Assembly (NCBI RefSeq): GCF_042242105.1
Contig: NC_092023.1
Coordinates: 15,884,433-15,948,432 of the forward strand
Origin: Pempheris klunzingeri
Lineage: Eukaryota > Chordata > Actinopteri > Acropomatiformes > Pempheridae
Length of the DNA: 64,000 nucleotides
Reading direction: 5' to 3'
Part shown: positions 1 to 14,122 of the stretch, piece by piece
Position numbering within the stretch: the stretch's first letter is position 1
Layout of the letters: every line of letters starts with the position of its first letter
Notes under the pieces: generated by a model
Told to the model about the DNA's origin: nothing
Databases searched by the model: none
Seen by the model: only the letters and a program-made list of their open reading frames with translations
Position numbers and translations under genes: made by a program

Positions 1-1
1 C

Positions 2-3000
2 AGCTGCTCCACGGTGAGGAAGAGGACGGAGGGAGGGATTTAGAGACCGAATGTTAAATTGAAAGGATTAATTAGTTAGAGAGCGAGGAACTGGTTGTGT
101 TTGTTTCATAGTTTGTTCGTTCTGTGTTCAGTGGGGCCTGGGGGGGTAAAGGGGACTAACTGTGGGCAGTATGTGTGGGAATAGTGGGGGTGGATCTTTG
201 GAAGGAACAGGCTCTTAGCAGTGAATAGTCCCTTTGTCAGAACTCATCTCTCGCTCTTTGTTTCTGTCTTTCTCTTACATTTTGTCCCCTTTTTTCTGTG
301 CTTGTCATCTTGTTCCTCTGTGTTTCTGTTCCTTTATCTATCTCGCCTCATACAATATTTTCCTGTCTTCCACCCTCCCTCCCTCTTTCACCCCTGCAGC
401 CCAGCAGCCCAGGTGATTACTACAGCTCAGTGGAGAGCGACCTGAAGGTGGAGCTGACTGAGAAGCTGTTTGCTCTTGACACAGAGGGCAACGACAGTCC
501 TGGATATAAGGAGGTGTGTGTCCTTTTCTTCATCCCAAGAATATAATTATATCTAAAACTTTGCCTTGCTTATCACTCATTCATTTGACTTATGAGCCCT
601 TGTTTACTGTATCTGCCTGTCTGCGACTAATCTAAAAAAATAAGGGACAGATCAGTCTAATTTTATTTGCGCACATTTATGCCTGTGTGCTGAATAACCT
701 CTTGCAGCTGTAGTGGTTCACAAATTTAGAAAAACCTGCTTTATTTTTTCTAAAAAGAAAAAAAAACCATCCTGTAACAGCTACTTGTCTGAGCAGCAAG
801 ATAAAGCCACTGCAACAAACCATGTTCCACTTTTCCAGAGGGACTTGAGTGACTTAGACCTGGAGACTTTGGCTCCTTACATCCCGATGGATGGAGAGGA
901 CTTCCAGCTGAATCCTATCATCCAAGAGTCTGAGCCCCTGGAAGGAGGGCCAGCAGGATCCATGGGGAGCAACAGCAGCCTCACCCAAAAACAACAGGTC
1001 ACCCAGCAGAGCTTCAGCAACATTGCCAGCCTCTTCCAGCCCCTGTCCACCCCTCCTCAGCCCCAAGGCCAATACCAGCACCAGACGGCTGCCTCCTGGG
1101 CCGCAGGGGAGAAGAGAGGCTCCAGCCAGGGGACCATGGACCACCGTGCAGGCTCTTACATGATGGGGCACATGCGGAATCCCCCGTACCAGGCTCCAGC
1201 CAGCACCCCTCTGTCCTCCATGGGTGGCAGGCAGAATCTGCAGTGGCCACCGGACCCTCTGTTAACGTACCAACAACAAACGCGAGCCACCAAGGCCTGT
1301 CTGATGGACACTTTGTCAGAAGAGGGGCGCTTGTCCTGCCAACAGAACATGCCTCATCTCATGCAGAAACAGAGGTGATGTAACAATGAACATTTTACAG
1401 TCAAGTCACAAATATGAATGCACTTGAGAGATGTTTGTACCTTAAAGTATAGTGGAGTTTTTTCCACAAATGTGTACATTCTGTGATTCACAAAATTCTA
1501 ATGTCCTTGAGGGGCAACAATACATCATGCGCAACACAGCACAAGATTCATATCTCCACTACACTACACTTTACTCCACGCTGTCACCGAGAATCATGGG
1601 GAAAAAATTTTAAAAAGAAAAAAGACACAATGACATCCGAGTATATTGGATGTTTAAAGGGTCCAAAGGGGACGGAACATAGGACAGTCAGTATCTATTG
1701 GCACTTCCTCTGGGGAGACTGAACCTCCACCGCCAAGCATTGGAACTCAACATGCGATGGATGTCGAAGGTCCACAGTAATAGTCTGTGCCTTTGAGATG
1801 ATCCTCACGTCATACTGGTGCTGAAGGTCATTAACGGTGGCAGCAGAAATCTTACTACACAGCTTGATGAATTGGTATTCAACTGCCACACCAACAAATA
1901 AAAAAAAAAAAAGATAAAAAACAGACTCAATTAAACAAAATGAAAACATTTTCATCAGCGTCATATCCTCAGTAAAACTTTGTAACTTTCCTAAAAAGAA
2001 CAAGTGTCCATTTGCTTTTTTACATGTAGACAAAAACAATAAGGCACTTGAGAGAAGTTTTCAAAATACATGATCTCATTGCAGAATGGACTTTTTAAAA
2101 CATATTTACACATTCAGCAATGATTACGTAGCTATGAGTGCAAACTGATGAGGAAATATAAAAGAATACATTAAAACATTTCCATTTATTAAGTCTTATC
2201 CAGGAAGTAAATTGTAGCCGAACTTCCTATGACTTTAATGATGGTTTATATTTATGAATATTACTTATAATATTATTTATCCATGCTGTCGGTAGAACTG
2301 CTGCCAAAGAAAAGAGAAAAAAACAAACAGTTGTCTGTCTTGATATCAGATTTAAATGTTGTTGTGTGTGTCTACGTGTGTGTGTGTGTGTGTGTGTGTG
2401 TGCAGGTCCATTGACAATTTTGTACAAGCCTACAGAGACATGAGTCCAGCCAGAGTGGCCATGGCCAACAGTATCAAGCGCTCCTTCACCCAGATGACCG
2501 TGGTGAGTTTACCTAATGAATATACTATATTTATCATATCAGCTCTAGATCTTTTCTAGTATAACTGTCCATTAGTGGTAAGTTTGAGACTAGAATTGTC
2601 TTCATTTAGTTTAGCTTGTTCTAAAATAAGCAGCTTATTAATGAGAATTAATGGAGCAAGTACTGGTTGAATATTTTAGTGATGAAAGACAAAGCAGTAC
2701 CTCCTAAAACACAAATTTAAAGCTTTGTTAGTTTGTGTTTGTGTGAATTGTTTGGGGGGAATCCACTGTTTCTGTGGACAAGCTGCTAATTGAGCACCCA
2801 TGTGGTCGTGCTTCAGGGTGACAGTAAGCCTTCAGGAATCACCTGGAAGAAGATGAGGAATGACAGCTGTGTCAGCATGGATCGCTCCCTTAGCGCAGGA
2901 TCACTGGCAGGTATGAGCTCTCGGCCTGTGTGTGTGTGTGTGTGTGTGAAAAACATCTGGCATTATCTCCTCTACCCAACAAGGAAGAATATATAAGAAG

Positions 3001-3745
3001 TTTCTCTGTAATCTGTGCTTCAGAGTCAGGGATGGCGAGGATGACTCCAGGCACCATGTCTTCGTGTCTCCGCTCTCTGCAGCAGCACAGGAAGTCTCAG
3101 TTTCCAGGAAATGAGATAGGTGGTGCAAATGAGAAGCCCTTCACCCAAAAGAGCTACAACTACGCGGAGTATAACATGCTGCCTTCTAACAAGACTGAGG
3201 GTGAGCTGACCTGACTTAAATGTTTCAGCCGCCTAGAAAATCATCTGACATCATTGTCTAGACACCCACAGTAGTGGGACAGTATTGTCTGTAATTAACT
3301 AATTTAGGTTTTATTTTATTAAAACGAGAGAACAAACCTGCCATTGCTGTAAGAATATATTAGAATGTATCAGTCTTTCTAAATTTCTAAACAATTCTTG
3401 AAATAAGTTGCTGTCTGTTGAACACAGTCCAAAATATTCATACAGCTCTCACTGATTTTTGACTTGTTTTAAGAAAATAAGGTTTTTAGGTCTCAGTTAC
3501 AGCAGTTAATACAGTTACTATAGACTATAGGAAGTCAGTGTTTAGCTGTCTGCTTGTAGTGAATCACTGATTTCTTTTTCTGTCCTGTTCCAGGTATAGC
3601 CAGTCGGTTGCTGGGCCCTTCTTTTGAGTTTTCCTATCTGCCGGAGTTGACCCGTTACGACTGTGAGGTCAATGTCCCGCTGCAGGGCAACTTGCACCTC
3701 CTCCAGGGTTGTGACCTGCTGAGAGCCCTGGACCAGGCCACCTAG
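2..3745 (+). CDS. epas1: Endothelial PAS domain protein 1 (HIF-2 alpha), 3' part, last seven exons
   Basis: Oxygen-regulated bHLH-PAS transcription factor subunit that pairs with ARNT in the nucleus to drive hypoxia genes. Only the C-terminal ~393 residues are here. Exons are 2-13 (a tail ending at donor gtgagg), 400-513, 839-1374, 2406-2502, 2817-2910, 3024-3200 and 3594-3745 (stop TAG), and all phases agree. The exon at 839 encodes the C-terminal degradation motif [17 protein letters not shown], whose proline is the VHL-directing hydroxylation site. The same exon has [10 protein letters not shown] and QWPPDP, typical of EPAS1 rather than HIF1A. The last exon encodes the C-TAD with [20 protein letters not shown] followed by EVNVP, which contains the asparagine hydroxylated by FIH, and ends LLRALDQAT. 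The PAS domains and the N-terminal degradation motif lie upstream of the window. Teleosts can carry epas1a and epas1b; which this is cannot be told from the sequence alone. Confidence 0.96.
2376..2402. repeat. (GT)n microsatellite abutting an epas1 splice acceptor
   Basis: GT repeats run right up to the acceptor TGCAG that precedes the exon at 2406 and take the place of a polypyrimidine tract. Confidence 0.9.
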
Positions 3746-6700
3746 AGCCTCAGATTCAAACCCCCCCCCACCCCACCTACAGTCTAAGACTTAAGCCTTT
3801 ATTCACCTTCGTACCTTAGGGCCCCTGAGCACCCTGAGGATAAGCTACCTATAGGGAATGGTATTCGTAACCACATCCTGTCTTAATTAGGTTATTTGGC
3901 TCAGCCCCACGCTCAGTTCCCTGTCCCTTTACAGCTGTGTGCCCAGAGCATCTAAACAAGCTGAGATATCAGGGTCAAGCCACTTACATCCCTTATTCCC
4001 TAAGCTCTCAACTCAAATCAGATGAAGGCTGACCGCCAGTGTACAATGGTTCCCCTTGCATTGAGCCGCCCACACCAATAATATAACATGGCTCAGTTGG
4101 TGAAAAACGGTCAACGCGGGACAATTAACTAACAGAGTACAAAATGATTTAACACTCTGTGTGACCTGTGTCAAAATTTCCTGACACTGGGATTTATCTC
4201 CGAGTTCGGTGTGCACAAATCTCACAGAGTGAGCTTGGGTCTTTGTGAAAGGGGTATTAGTGGCCTGGGGTTCAAACATACAGTGTGCCTTTAAGGCCAG
4301 CTCTGCCCAAACATCTAAAGCCTTAAACCCCAACCAACTTGTGCTTTATCCAGACCCCGGTCTCTGTCACAGACCTGCACCCTGATATGAACTGCAGCTT
4401 AGTTCCCAGTCCTTCTACCTACCTTCTTTTTTATTAGTTAACTCATTTACTGTGGCTCAGAGGAGAGGATATACTACCTACACATTAACAGAGACACTGT
4501 GTTCTTTCACTTTGTGTATTTGACCAGCAATTAAACCCAGCCCACTTTTCTAGTTCCACTCAAAGCCTCAGGCAAGAGTTGGGTAACATGTTTAAAATTC
4601 TAAAAACCAACGATCCTTTACAAAACACGCTCTTTGATTCTGCTGATCGATCACCATGATCGACTTAAATGAAATAATGTTGAGTTTGTGATCTGTCATC
4701 TTTGTTTGCATTATCTCCCTAATCAGATAACACTAGCTTAGGACATCCAGCTCAAGTAAAAACGACATTGAACTTATACATTCTAAAATACAGAAAAGAC
4801 GACTTCTTTTCTTTCATTGTATCGTAAAAAACACTTCATCGTATATGTCACGTTTTTTTCTTCTTTCTTTCGTCATGTTTCATTTCCTTCTTAAAGGAAT
4901 AGCTATCAGGACAGGATGAGAATCAGAATCAACGTGCAGAATAAGAATTAAAACAATAATAATAACGACACCCAATATCTACATATACAGTACGGCACAC
5001 TTTGACAGACAGACAGTCATCAACTTGCCTCCTCTTGCCTGAATCCATCCCACTGGAGTCACTGTATCATCTGCTCTGTTTCAATAACAAAGTAGTGCAG
5101 TTTGTTCATTCTGGAGTCTCACAACATAAAGTGGTTCACAGTAGAATTAGATCTAAGTGGGTCAACCACTGTTATTTATGTTCTTATAATTAGTCTATTT
5201 TTCTAATAGTGAATTGAGACATTTTAGCTTTTATTAAATCTCCCCACATTATTTAATCCAAATCAACGAGACACTTTACCATATCAATAGGCTACTGCTT
5301 TGTTCCTTCTCTCATTTTTTTTTTTTTTAGGTTCTTATTCTACCTACCAGATTCATTTTTTGTGTCTAACTCACAGACACACTAATAAACATATATTGTA
5401 ATACATGTTACTCTACTGTAAGTTGAATATTCAAAGTTTAGTTTTTTCAGTTTTTCTTTTTTTTTTGTCTCTTCTTAAATCTGTCTTTGATTTTTCTAAA
5501 ATATTCTTTGTCTCATGCTGTTCTTTCTCTCATCTCTTTCTCAGTCAGGTAAGTAGCTTGTGTGACTACAGGGTTTGTTTTTTTTTTGTATTGTGCAATT
5601 ATTTCATTGAGCTAAAGCTCACAGAGTCAGCAACAAGGATAGCCTTATTCACCAAACTGATAGCTTGTACACACACATGCACTGTAAGTGGTCATGTGAT
5701 TATATATTGTAGCCCTACACACACTTCATGCAATACAGAATACCTTAAAAACCAGCGGTGTGCCCAGACTGTCTAAAGGTTGGGGGTGAGGATGAAACCA
5801 AGGCACCTGTACTGCATGGAAGGTTTATTTTTAGGTTTATATTTCTGCCTTTAAAAGACCACAGGAACATGGCTTGCAGAAGACGTAAAGTAAAGTAGGC
5901 GAGAATTGTAATAGATTGGCTAAAATTTGCAAAGTCTCTGTTAGCCTCTTTTAAGTTAAATGGAGGATATTTTAGGGGATTTGAGCCAATCCCAGGGGCT
6001 AATCAGAAGCACAAGGCTGATCAGAGTGCCACTTGAATAGCGTGAGTCGGTATTTCGGCTCATCAGAGCCAAAAAAACAGGTTACTTGAGCAGCGCCAGT
6101 AACCTCAACTGCCCCTTTGGTGTGATTTAGGCCAAAATGAAGCTTTAAAGTGTCCCATTAAAAAAGGCCACTTCAGCCTTTAGATCAAGAAGGGCAGTGG
6201 AGGTCGCTCGCCCACTACCTTTTCAAACCACTGCACTAACCAGATAGTGTAAGGTTGGATGACAGCAGCAACTGCGTGATTACCCAAACTCATTTAAACT
6301 ATACATATGTACATAGCGGCAGCAGCAGCCTTGGTTTCAGTGCAGTACAGCAGCCTGTGAAGTGACTTGAATGTGGAGTGTATGTATTATTATTCTTTAG
6401 GATTAGGACAAGGCCAGTTTTTCTTATAATTAATGACACTGAGTGGCTGCCACTATCGGAAAGCTTTGATTCAGAGTGTTATTACTTTAATACACATAGG
6501 ACTAAGAGCAAGGTCAAAATTTTTATTTTCAGTCTAGAAACTGTAATTTTCACCCAAATGATGTCAGTAATATCATCGACATTGTGCCTCTAGTGAGTAG
6601 ACGTTCACCATTTTTTAACAGTTCTCTCCTTTCCTGTACTGTAATCTCACTTTTCTCTCTTTTTTGAGGTAATTATCTTTGTGTGGTGACCACTTTTGAG

Positions 6701-7390
6701 TATCAATTATAGAGCTTTGTACACATATACGTTACGTATTTAAAAAGACAAAACTAATGTTGAAGATGGTGTTTTTAGTGTTTATTTGTCCTGGTACTTT
6801 GTCCTTATCTACCCTGTAGATGCAGATGGATCAGATCCCTCGCAGTGCTGTTTCCTCTTGTGCTGTTTCTGTGTTGTGGCAATTTCTTTTTTTTTTTTTT
6901 TTTTTCTAATATATCTATTGAATCTGTTGTCTGGGCAGTACTGTTCTTGTTCTTGCTTTAAGAAGATAAAAACAAAAAGAAAAAAAAAAAAAAACAGGAA
7001 AAAGTTCAGATTAAATATGAGTATCAGTTTCTAAGTTTTACTTTTCAAATATGTAGCATTTTGAATATTGTTAAGAAGGCTAAGTTGCCATAAAATTAAT
7101 CGCATAGTTTTCCAGCTGCATATATAAAAGCAATGGTGCTTCATTGACCATGTATGTGTCATTTTTAGAACTTTTATTACATCTCTTGGATCCACTAACA
7201 CTATATTTTGATGTTCTCTGCGTTATGCTGAAATTTTCTTTGAAGTTCATTCCCTTTCATATAATGTGCCTTATCATGACTTTATGGTTACATCTGCTAA
7301 GTTTGCCCTTCAAGTGCACAGTTTGTTTCCTGCAGCCTGTAGATGATTACTATCAATCCTGGGGGCTATTATTGAATAAAATCCTCACTT
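3746..7390 (+). other. Probable epas1 3' UTR and downstream flank
   Basis: Gene-free stretch directly after the epas1 stop codon. It is AT-rich, with ATTTA-like elements, T- and A-runs near 5313, 5456 and 6887, and no coding pattern. A candidate poly(A) signal AATAAA lies at about 7375, but earlier ATTAAA-type signals also exist, so the transcript end is not fixed by sequence. Confidence 0.35.
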
Positions 7391-10300
7391 GACATGAGAC
7401 TTATTTTAAAGTTAAATGTGAGAAAGCATAAATAACATAAAACTTCCTTTTGCTTTGAAACTTTATTTCAAATTTGCAAGTTAAACCTGAACTGTGTCAG
7501 CGTTTGTTGTCAGTTGAGAAACAGATAGCAGAGCCTGATATTAATGAGAATATAGTTGAAGATTTATATACAAGTTGACAGACTTTTTGTAATAATTGGA
7601 AAACATCCAAATTTAGGGGTACAACGTCACAGTTTGGCTAATTTTCATAATAACCCCTCAGGTTTTGTAGTCAACAGTTCCGTCTTAGCCTCCTCTGATA
7701 CATTCATTTAGATCCTGATAGAAACATCAGGGTAGACGCTTTCTTAGATTTAAATAGAACCCTAATAGAACCCATTGTAGATCCCCTGGTGATGATGGGT
7801 CAGAGTTTATTAAGGTTTATAAGGGAATGGATTCCCCAGCTCAATCAAACGACCTGACAGTCTGTTTGTTGATGGGGGGGCGGGGGGGAGGGGGGGGCTT
7901 CTAGGAAGTGAAAAAAGTTTTACTGCACAGTAGAAGTTCTCCTAGGAGGTCACAGGTCAGAGGACAGTTGTGTCACTGTGCAAACCAAATTTGAGAAACA
8001 GTGGCTCAGCAGGCTGCACAGTTTGCCTTAAAACTGCATGTGTCTTTTCATCCACAGTCAGTGTTCTGAGTGATGCTGACAGTGTGAAGTGGAGGTCACA
8101 AGCTGAATATTGTGAATTGTGAACAAACTTCAGTAGTTTGATCTTCCATGACATGGTCATGTAGATGGTAAAGTTTAAAATTAAAACTATTCAATGTCTA
8201 AATGAATGACCTTAGTGTATAGGAGAGATGTGAATGACATAAAACCCAGAGTAAAACTTTCACACCCATGTTTATATGCAGGCAGGAAAGACTCTTATCA
8301 CAGAAACTTTAAATTTTATTATTTTGCTAACTTATTTTCATGGTTTTTGGCCATTAATTCTATAGCCGTTACATTTTCTGGACCACCTTAACTGCTGAGA
8401 CACAGGACTAGGGTGCAATAAAGCAGAGCATGATAAATTATGATAATGATAATTCAGGTCTTTAGAAAGGTTATAACCAAATCCACAGTTTAAGTATATT
8501 AAAGTATCCAAACTGCTTTTTTTGGAAGTGACTGAAAAGACTTTAAAACTGTCTTGCGGTGACAAAAATATTATAATAACTGATGATAATAAAGTCCAAA
8601 TCTATGAAAATTAAATCCAGGTTGTAAAAATAGATTTTTTTGGCCTTTTATTTTTATGAATTCCGATTTTTGAGGGGATGTGGGCGACTGTTAGGAAGGG
8701 AGATATGTAAAGAAGTGATGTCGAGTTGAGTGACACATAGAGAGATACTTTCTGCTCAGTCTGCCCACTGACGCATATCTCTCAACTCCTCCACTCGGCA
8801 AATCACTCATCTGTTTCTCTCTTCCCTTTCTCTGACTCACAAGCCAATTTTTGTTTTCTCTCCTAAACTAAAGATGGTTAGATTAGGTGTCCAGAAAATG
8901 ACCATATAACATGTCAAAAGTATGTGTTTTAAAAAAATCATTATAATGACTTTTATGGCAGGTTTACAGTGTAATATAAAACATGTTCTTTAAGAGTCCA
9001 AGCTCTAACTGAATTCTTTGGAGACCAAAGAGGTTTTAGGACTCCATTAAATGTTCTAAAACATACACATGGAGAGCACCAACTGATAAGATCTGAACTA
9101 AATTGTGATAATGTATGTGGAAAGAGTTGGCCAGATGAAAGTCGATTTAGAAATACAAATCTAGGTAAAGAGGAAGCCCAACCCTTGTTTTGAGTTAGCT
9201 TCTGCTCCACTAGCTTTGGCCAGACAATTGTATTATTTTTTTTCTTATTGTTTAAAATTGTAGATGCACACCTAGTTATTTCAACCAAAATAAAACAAGT
9301 ATTATTATGTTAGCATTCAACAACTAGACCTCCGTTTGTCTCACTTTTTTAGGACATGTAGTTTTGTAAGCTAACATTGTTTTATCTGCGCTAAAATGAA
9401 GAAATATGAAAATTTTACTGTAAGTGTTAGAGATTTTAATTTATCGTAGAATATGGATAGAAAACAGGTGTCAGCCATACAGAAAGAATAAAAACAGCTC
9501 AGAGAGAAACCATAAAAAATGCAGATGCTAACCCAAATACAGGCCGGGCTTCAGCTTTATTTAAACCCTAGAAGGCTTATCACCAGTCCTAGAGCTTAAC
9601 ATACTGTGTTGCTTGAAGGGTTTTCCTCAAAAACAAAAGTGACGAAACGTTTCAGGAGTTAATCCACTCATTCATTGCATTTCCTCTTTGAAGACAATGT
9701 CAGCATTTTTACTTGTATCTCATGTAACAACAGGGTTTTTGTTTTTCCTTATGGGATCCATGTTCAGCTACTTGTATTCTATTTGTATTTTTGTTTATGT
9801 CATGCAGTATAGTTATATTAGATGATTCTGCAATTTTTTAATGTGCTAATAATACATATCGATCTTATTATTATCATATATTGTTATCATTGTTATTACT
9901 GTTATTATATGGGGAATTTAACCCAATAAGAAGTTTGTGTTTCTGCACTGATATCTTATTATTAAAGCATACTGATCTTACCCTCTTTAATCTGAATCAT
10001 GCGTGGTTTATTGTGGTTCATATTTTTGGAGGACATGTCTGATGTTGTATTTGTTGTGGAATGCATTTTTGTATTCTGTCAACATTAAAATTAAGGTTGG
10101 ATTTTATATTCTAAAAATCTGTCTAGAGCTTTCCCCAGCACAAAAATAAATAAATGTAAGACTAGCATATTAATAAATATCTTCAAAGTTTAAAATTCTG
10201 CCAAGATTAGTAATAAATAAAAGAGGTATCAGTACAGAGCCCTGTGGCACCCCTTTGCTAAACCCTATCTTTGCATCAAATTGCTACTGCTACTACAATT

Positions 10301-13300
10301 GCCCTGTTTTAGTTAATTGAAGGTTTACATGTTCCTGTACAATATGAGTTAATTCTCTGAAACTGTGTTTCCCAAAATTTGTTCCGAGCGCTCACTGCCC
10401 TGCATGTTATAGATGTTTCTCTTCTCCAACATACCTGATTCAAATGAATGGATCGTTATCAAGCTTCTGCAGAGCTTGATGACAAGTTGATAACGTACAT
10501 GTACCACAAAATTGTACTTCAGTAAATATACCTCATTACTTTTCACTTCTGGCTCCCAGCTGTGACCCATTTGCTTGAGCTAGTGCACTTTTCATCTTGT
10601 ACTTCATTTATCCACCTTAACAGGTGAGTTACTAGGAGACTCAAATTCACACAAGCAGGTGCGAGTGTGTGTGCATTTTATTGTTTGAGTTGTTCTTCAG
10701 CCAGCATCCAGTGGTCAGTTCAAGACTGTTCAGCAGATGCTAAATGAATAATATTCTGTCTGTGGTAGTTAACCATACGCTCCTCATTTTGTTTTTTCTC
10801 CCACAGTTTTTTTTCTCTCTTTGTGAAGAGTTTTTATACGTCCTAAGTGGGTTGTGGGACAAGACTTGAGGGTCTATGCAGATATACAGGTACAAATGTG
10901 CATCATTGTTTTTCTCTTTCTGAATTAATTCCAATATCAACTGCATAACAGCTGTACATGGAGGGGAAGTTAGGTCACAATCAACTCAAACAGTTTAATT
11001 ACTACAGTACAGCTGTGATATACTGGATTAACACCAAAACAATGTATAAACAATGTTTGTTTTTTTTTACATCAAAACCCCCAAGTTTTTGATCCCTCTT
11101 AAATAATAGTTAAGTAAATGTCTAAGGATTTTATAATTTAAGAAAAATATAATAAGCTGGTCGCACACAAGACTTCAGGGGAGACCAGGCCTGGTGTTAG
11201 AAACCAAGTTCATACTAATGATCTTTGAATCAATCACCGTTTACCTGTTTCAGGCATCATGTTCAGAAATTTTGAGGTGCTGGTATTGTTATATTTTGTA
11301 ATCATTTAGAATAAGGTGTGGAATAATATGTCGAAGTTTTAAAGGTCTTGGTATATGACCTCCATGTGGATGAAGTGAACCTTTTAACACCATCAGAATC
11401 ATGGCATCAATTTGAGTAGAGGAAAAGAAAAGCAGCACCAAGAAGTCCGTTTTTTCCCCCCAGTCTATAAAAGTCTGCCGGTGATTAAAAAAGCTTTCTG
11501 ATGAGAATCTGGTCTGCTTCCCTGTTGCATGGAAAACATATTTCAAAGCTCTAACTCCACCTTTGTATTGTGCTTGATGTTTTTGTTTTGGATTGTGACG
11601 CACATCCTCTATTTGATTTGGAGAGACAGACAGACAGATAGGCAAATAGGCCAAAACTGGCACAGAAACACAAAGACTCAATGTCTCCTTCCTTATACCT
11701 GCTCACTCAGGTTCTGCTGGTTCTGACATTTTGTTGACAAAACTTGAATTGAAGATAACCTACAACAAAACACAAAGATTTACCAACTTCCAGATAGGCG
11801 TAGACATTCATCATCGCAATGGAAACCCACTGCTGGGGGCCCTGGTACTCAAAACAACTATTTCATATAATCAGCACAGAGAAAAGCAGAGTGATAAAAC
11901 TATATTGCACTGCAAAGACCACAGCTAACAAGCTCACTGCCAATGTGCATATACACTATGATCTGCACTTGTATGAGGATAACTGTAGTCTGTATTCATA
12001 ATGGTCAGAGTATGGACTGGGAATTATGTCTGGGTGAAGGTTACTGCAGCAAACTATCTTTTGAAATTGCAATGGCATGGTTAATCTGTGGTGTTTTGCA
12101 TAACTAAGAAGAAAAGAAGCAAGTGAGAGTTCACTGGAAACTGCAATATGCAGCTGAATTTAGTGATTACTGGACTGAACAGGTAATCACAGAGCTGTTT
12201 GCTCCTATTGACACAAGTACAGATGACATCAATAAAGTAAAAAAATATATACAGTTTCCAACAACAGTGCAATTTATGTCTGTTGATGTGTGTGTGTGTT
12301 TATGTCTATGTAAAATGCTTTTGGGCTGGCAACCAAATTTACACTGATTTCCAGGATGAGAACAAAAGCTAAGGGCGTGCAGGTCAGAGGAGATCTGTTT
12401 GACAGTCCGTCCAACTTGAAAATGTTAGCTGACTGGTTTTATATCTCTACTTAACCATCACTAAACAAACAAGCTCAGCGTTCTGATGCTGCTAGTCAGG
12501 AAAGGCATGCACACCTTTCCTTCACTACCTTTTATGAACTGTTCATCAACCAACCAATTACAGGCTTCTGCTCCACATGCAAGTTATAGTACGCATGGTT
12601 TAAACCTAATAGTATGAACTGGTAAAATGCTTTATTTTCTGGAATCAAAAAGTGTGTGTAAATTTAAAAAAAACACAAGAATAATAACAGGACAAAACAC
12701 TCAATCAGTTCTGGTTAACATGGACCCCGACACTGAGAATGATGGGAAATCCGGAAAAACACTGGCAGAGTTTGTACAGCAGTAGTTTATAATCAGGCGC
12801 CAACAGATCTCGATGGCTCCTGCTGTCTGTTTATCAGCCAAAATACAGGAAAAAAAAAAACGTGGCTTTTTTGTGGGATTTTTTTGTGATTCTTCCTTCC
12901 TCTACAGGGAGACAGGAACCCAAACTTTATGGGCACACAAAAATGGGCATGTGAGACATTGGGTAGCAACACACACACACCACACACACGTCTTGCTGCC
13001 CTTTGTTCCAGCTGATTCACAGCTTTTTGCTTCCTTCAGGTTGGGAGTCAGGAAAACATGATGGAGGCAAAAATGGGAGGAACCAGATTCCCGGACCGAC
13101 CAGCTTCCTCTTGTTTCTGTCTTCCAAGGTGAATCAACAACATATTATAAAATGTGTAACACAAGACTGAACCTTTCAACTCTCCGTTAAGTAAAAATCA
13201 ACTGATCTAATTGTCGTTATATAATCATTCATAATAATTTCTAATAGAATGGAAATTATCAGGCTATGATCAGTTATTCAACACGATGTCAAACATCTGC

Positions 13301-13855
13301 GTCCACACACAGGCAGACACACATGAATGATGAAAAACAAGGAACACTATTCAAAAATATATTGCCTTATAAATTCCACATAATTAGTCTAATAGGTTCA
13401 GTGCACTGCTTTCCATTACCAAGCCTAAGCACAGCCCAACATGTGCATCAAGCCATCCATCTTGACTAACACAAAAATTCCAGTGAAAAGGGCTGGTGCA
13501 ACAATGGATCGGTCAGCTTTTGTATTTTTCTGTTTTTGTCATGGCTGTGTGGTAAAGTCGTACAGAAGCCTACATTAGACTGATGCTTTACCTGTTAAGA
13601 CTTGTCTTCTAGTGTCTTCGTTCATCATCTGTGGTGTGAAAATGTTCACATAGTCAGTAAAATAAAAAGTGTGTGTGATGGTCATAGTTCAGTTATAAAA
13701 TCTTTCAACACCTTGGAGGGTTTCCCCTGCATGGCTGATGACTGTACTGTCACCACAGAGTCAAATAACACTGGACAATAAAGGAGAGTGTATCAATTTC
13801 TCGTTCAAAAGTAGTTTAGGTAACTTCACTAACTCAGCAAAAAAAATGTATTTAT

Positions 13856-13990
13856 AGGATTCATTTAATCTTTATTTAGTGGGAAAGTCTCATGGAGATT
13901 AAGATCTCTTTTAGAACAGAAACCTAAGAACAAGCAACATTCGCAAAAACACGCAAAACAGACCGGGGACCTGGCATGCACAAGTCCACA
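13856..13990. repeat. Probable teleost dispersed repeat fragment
   Basis: The text around 'gggaaagtctcatggagattaa' and 'atctcttttagaacagaaacct' resembles, from memory, a sequence scattered in many fish genomes. The family is not named because no library search was possible. Confidence 0.4.
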
Positions 13991-14091
13991 AGCTGCCATG
14001 CTGCTGTCCCTCATTACTCTATGTATAATGACAAAGCAAAAAAAGAAAGGGAAGAAGAAGAAACTGACAAAATGAGAGTTCTCCTCCTTGG

Positions 14092-14122
14092 AAAATTTGG
14101 GAGCAGTGTGCTCCCAAATTTT
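14092..14122. repeat. Perfect 14-bp inverted repeat, 3-nt loop
   Basis: Arms AAAATTTGGGAGCA (14092-14105) and TGCTCCCAAATTTT (14109-14122) separated by GTG. It may be a stem-loop or the tip of a larger degraded palindromic element. Confidence 0.85.

Noticed and set aside
10200-10300. Phrase like 'cagagccctgtggcacccct' reminiscent of a LINE fragment
   Set aside because: Too short and no longer coding stretch could be read.
12123-12347. Plus-strand frame with an acidic, protein-like stretch
   Set aside because: Isolated, no convincing splice sites and ends in GT-repeat DNA.
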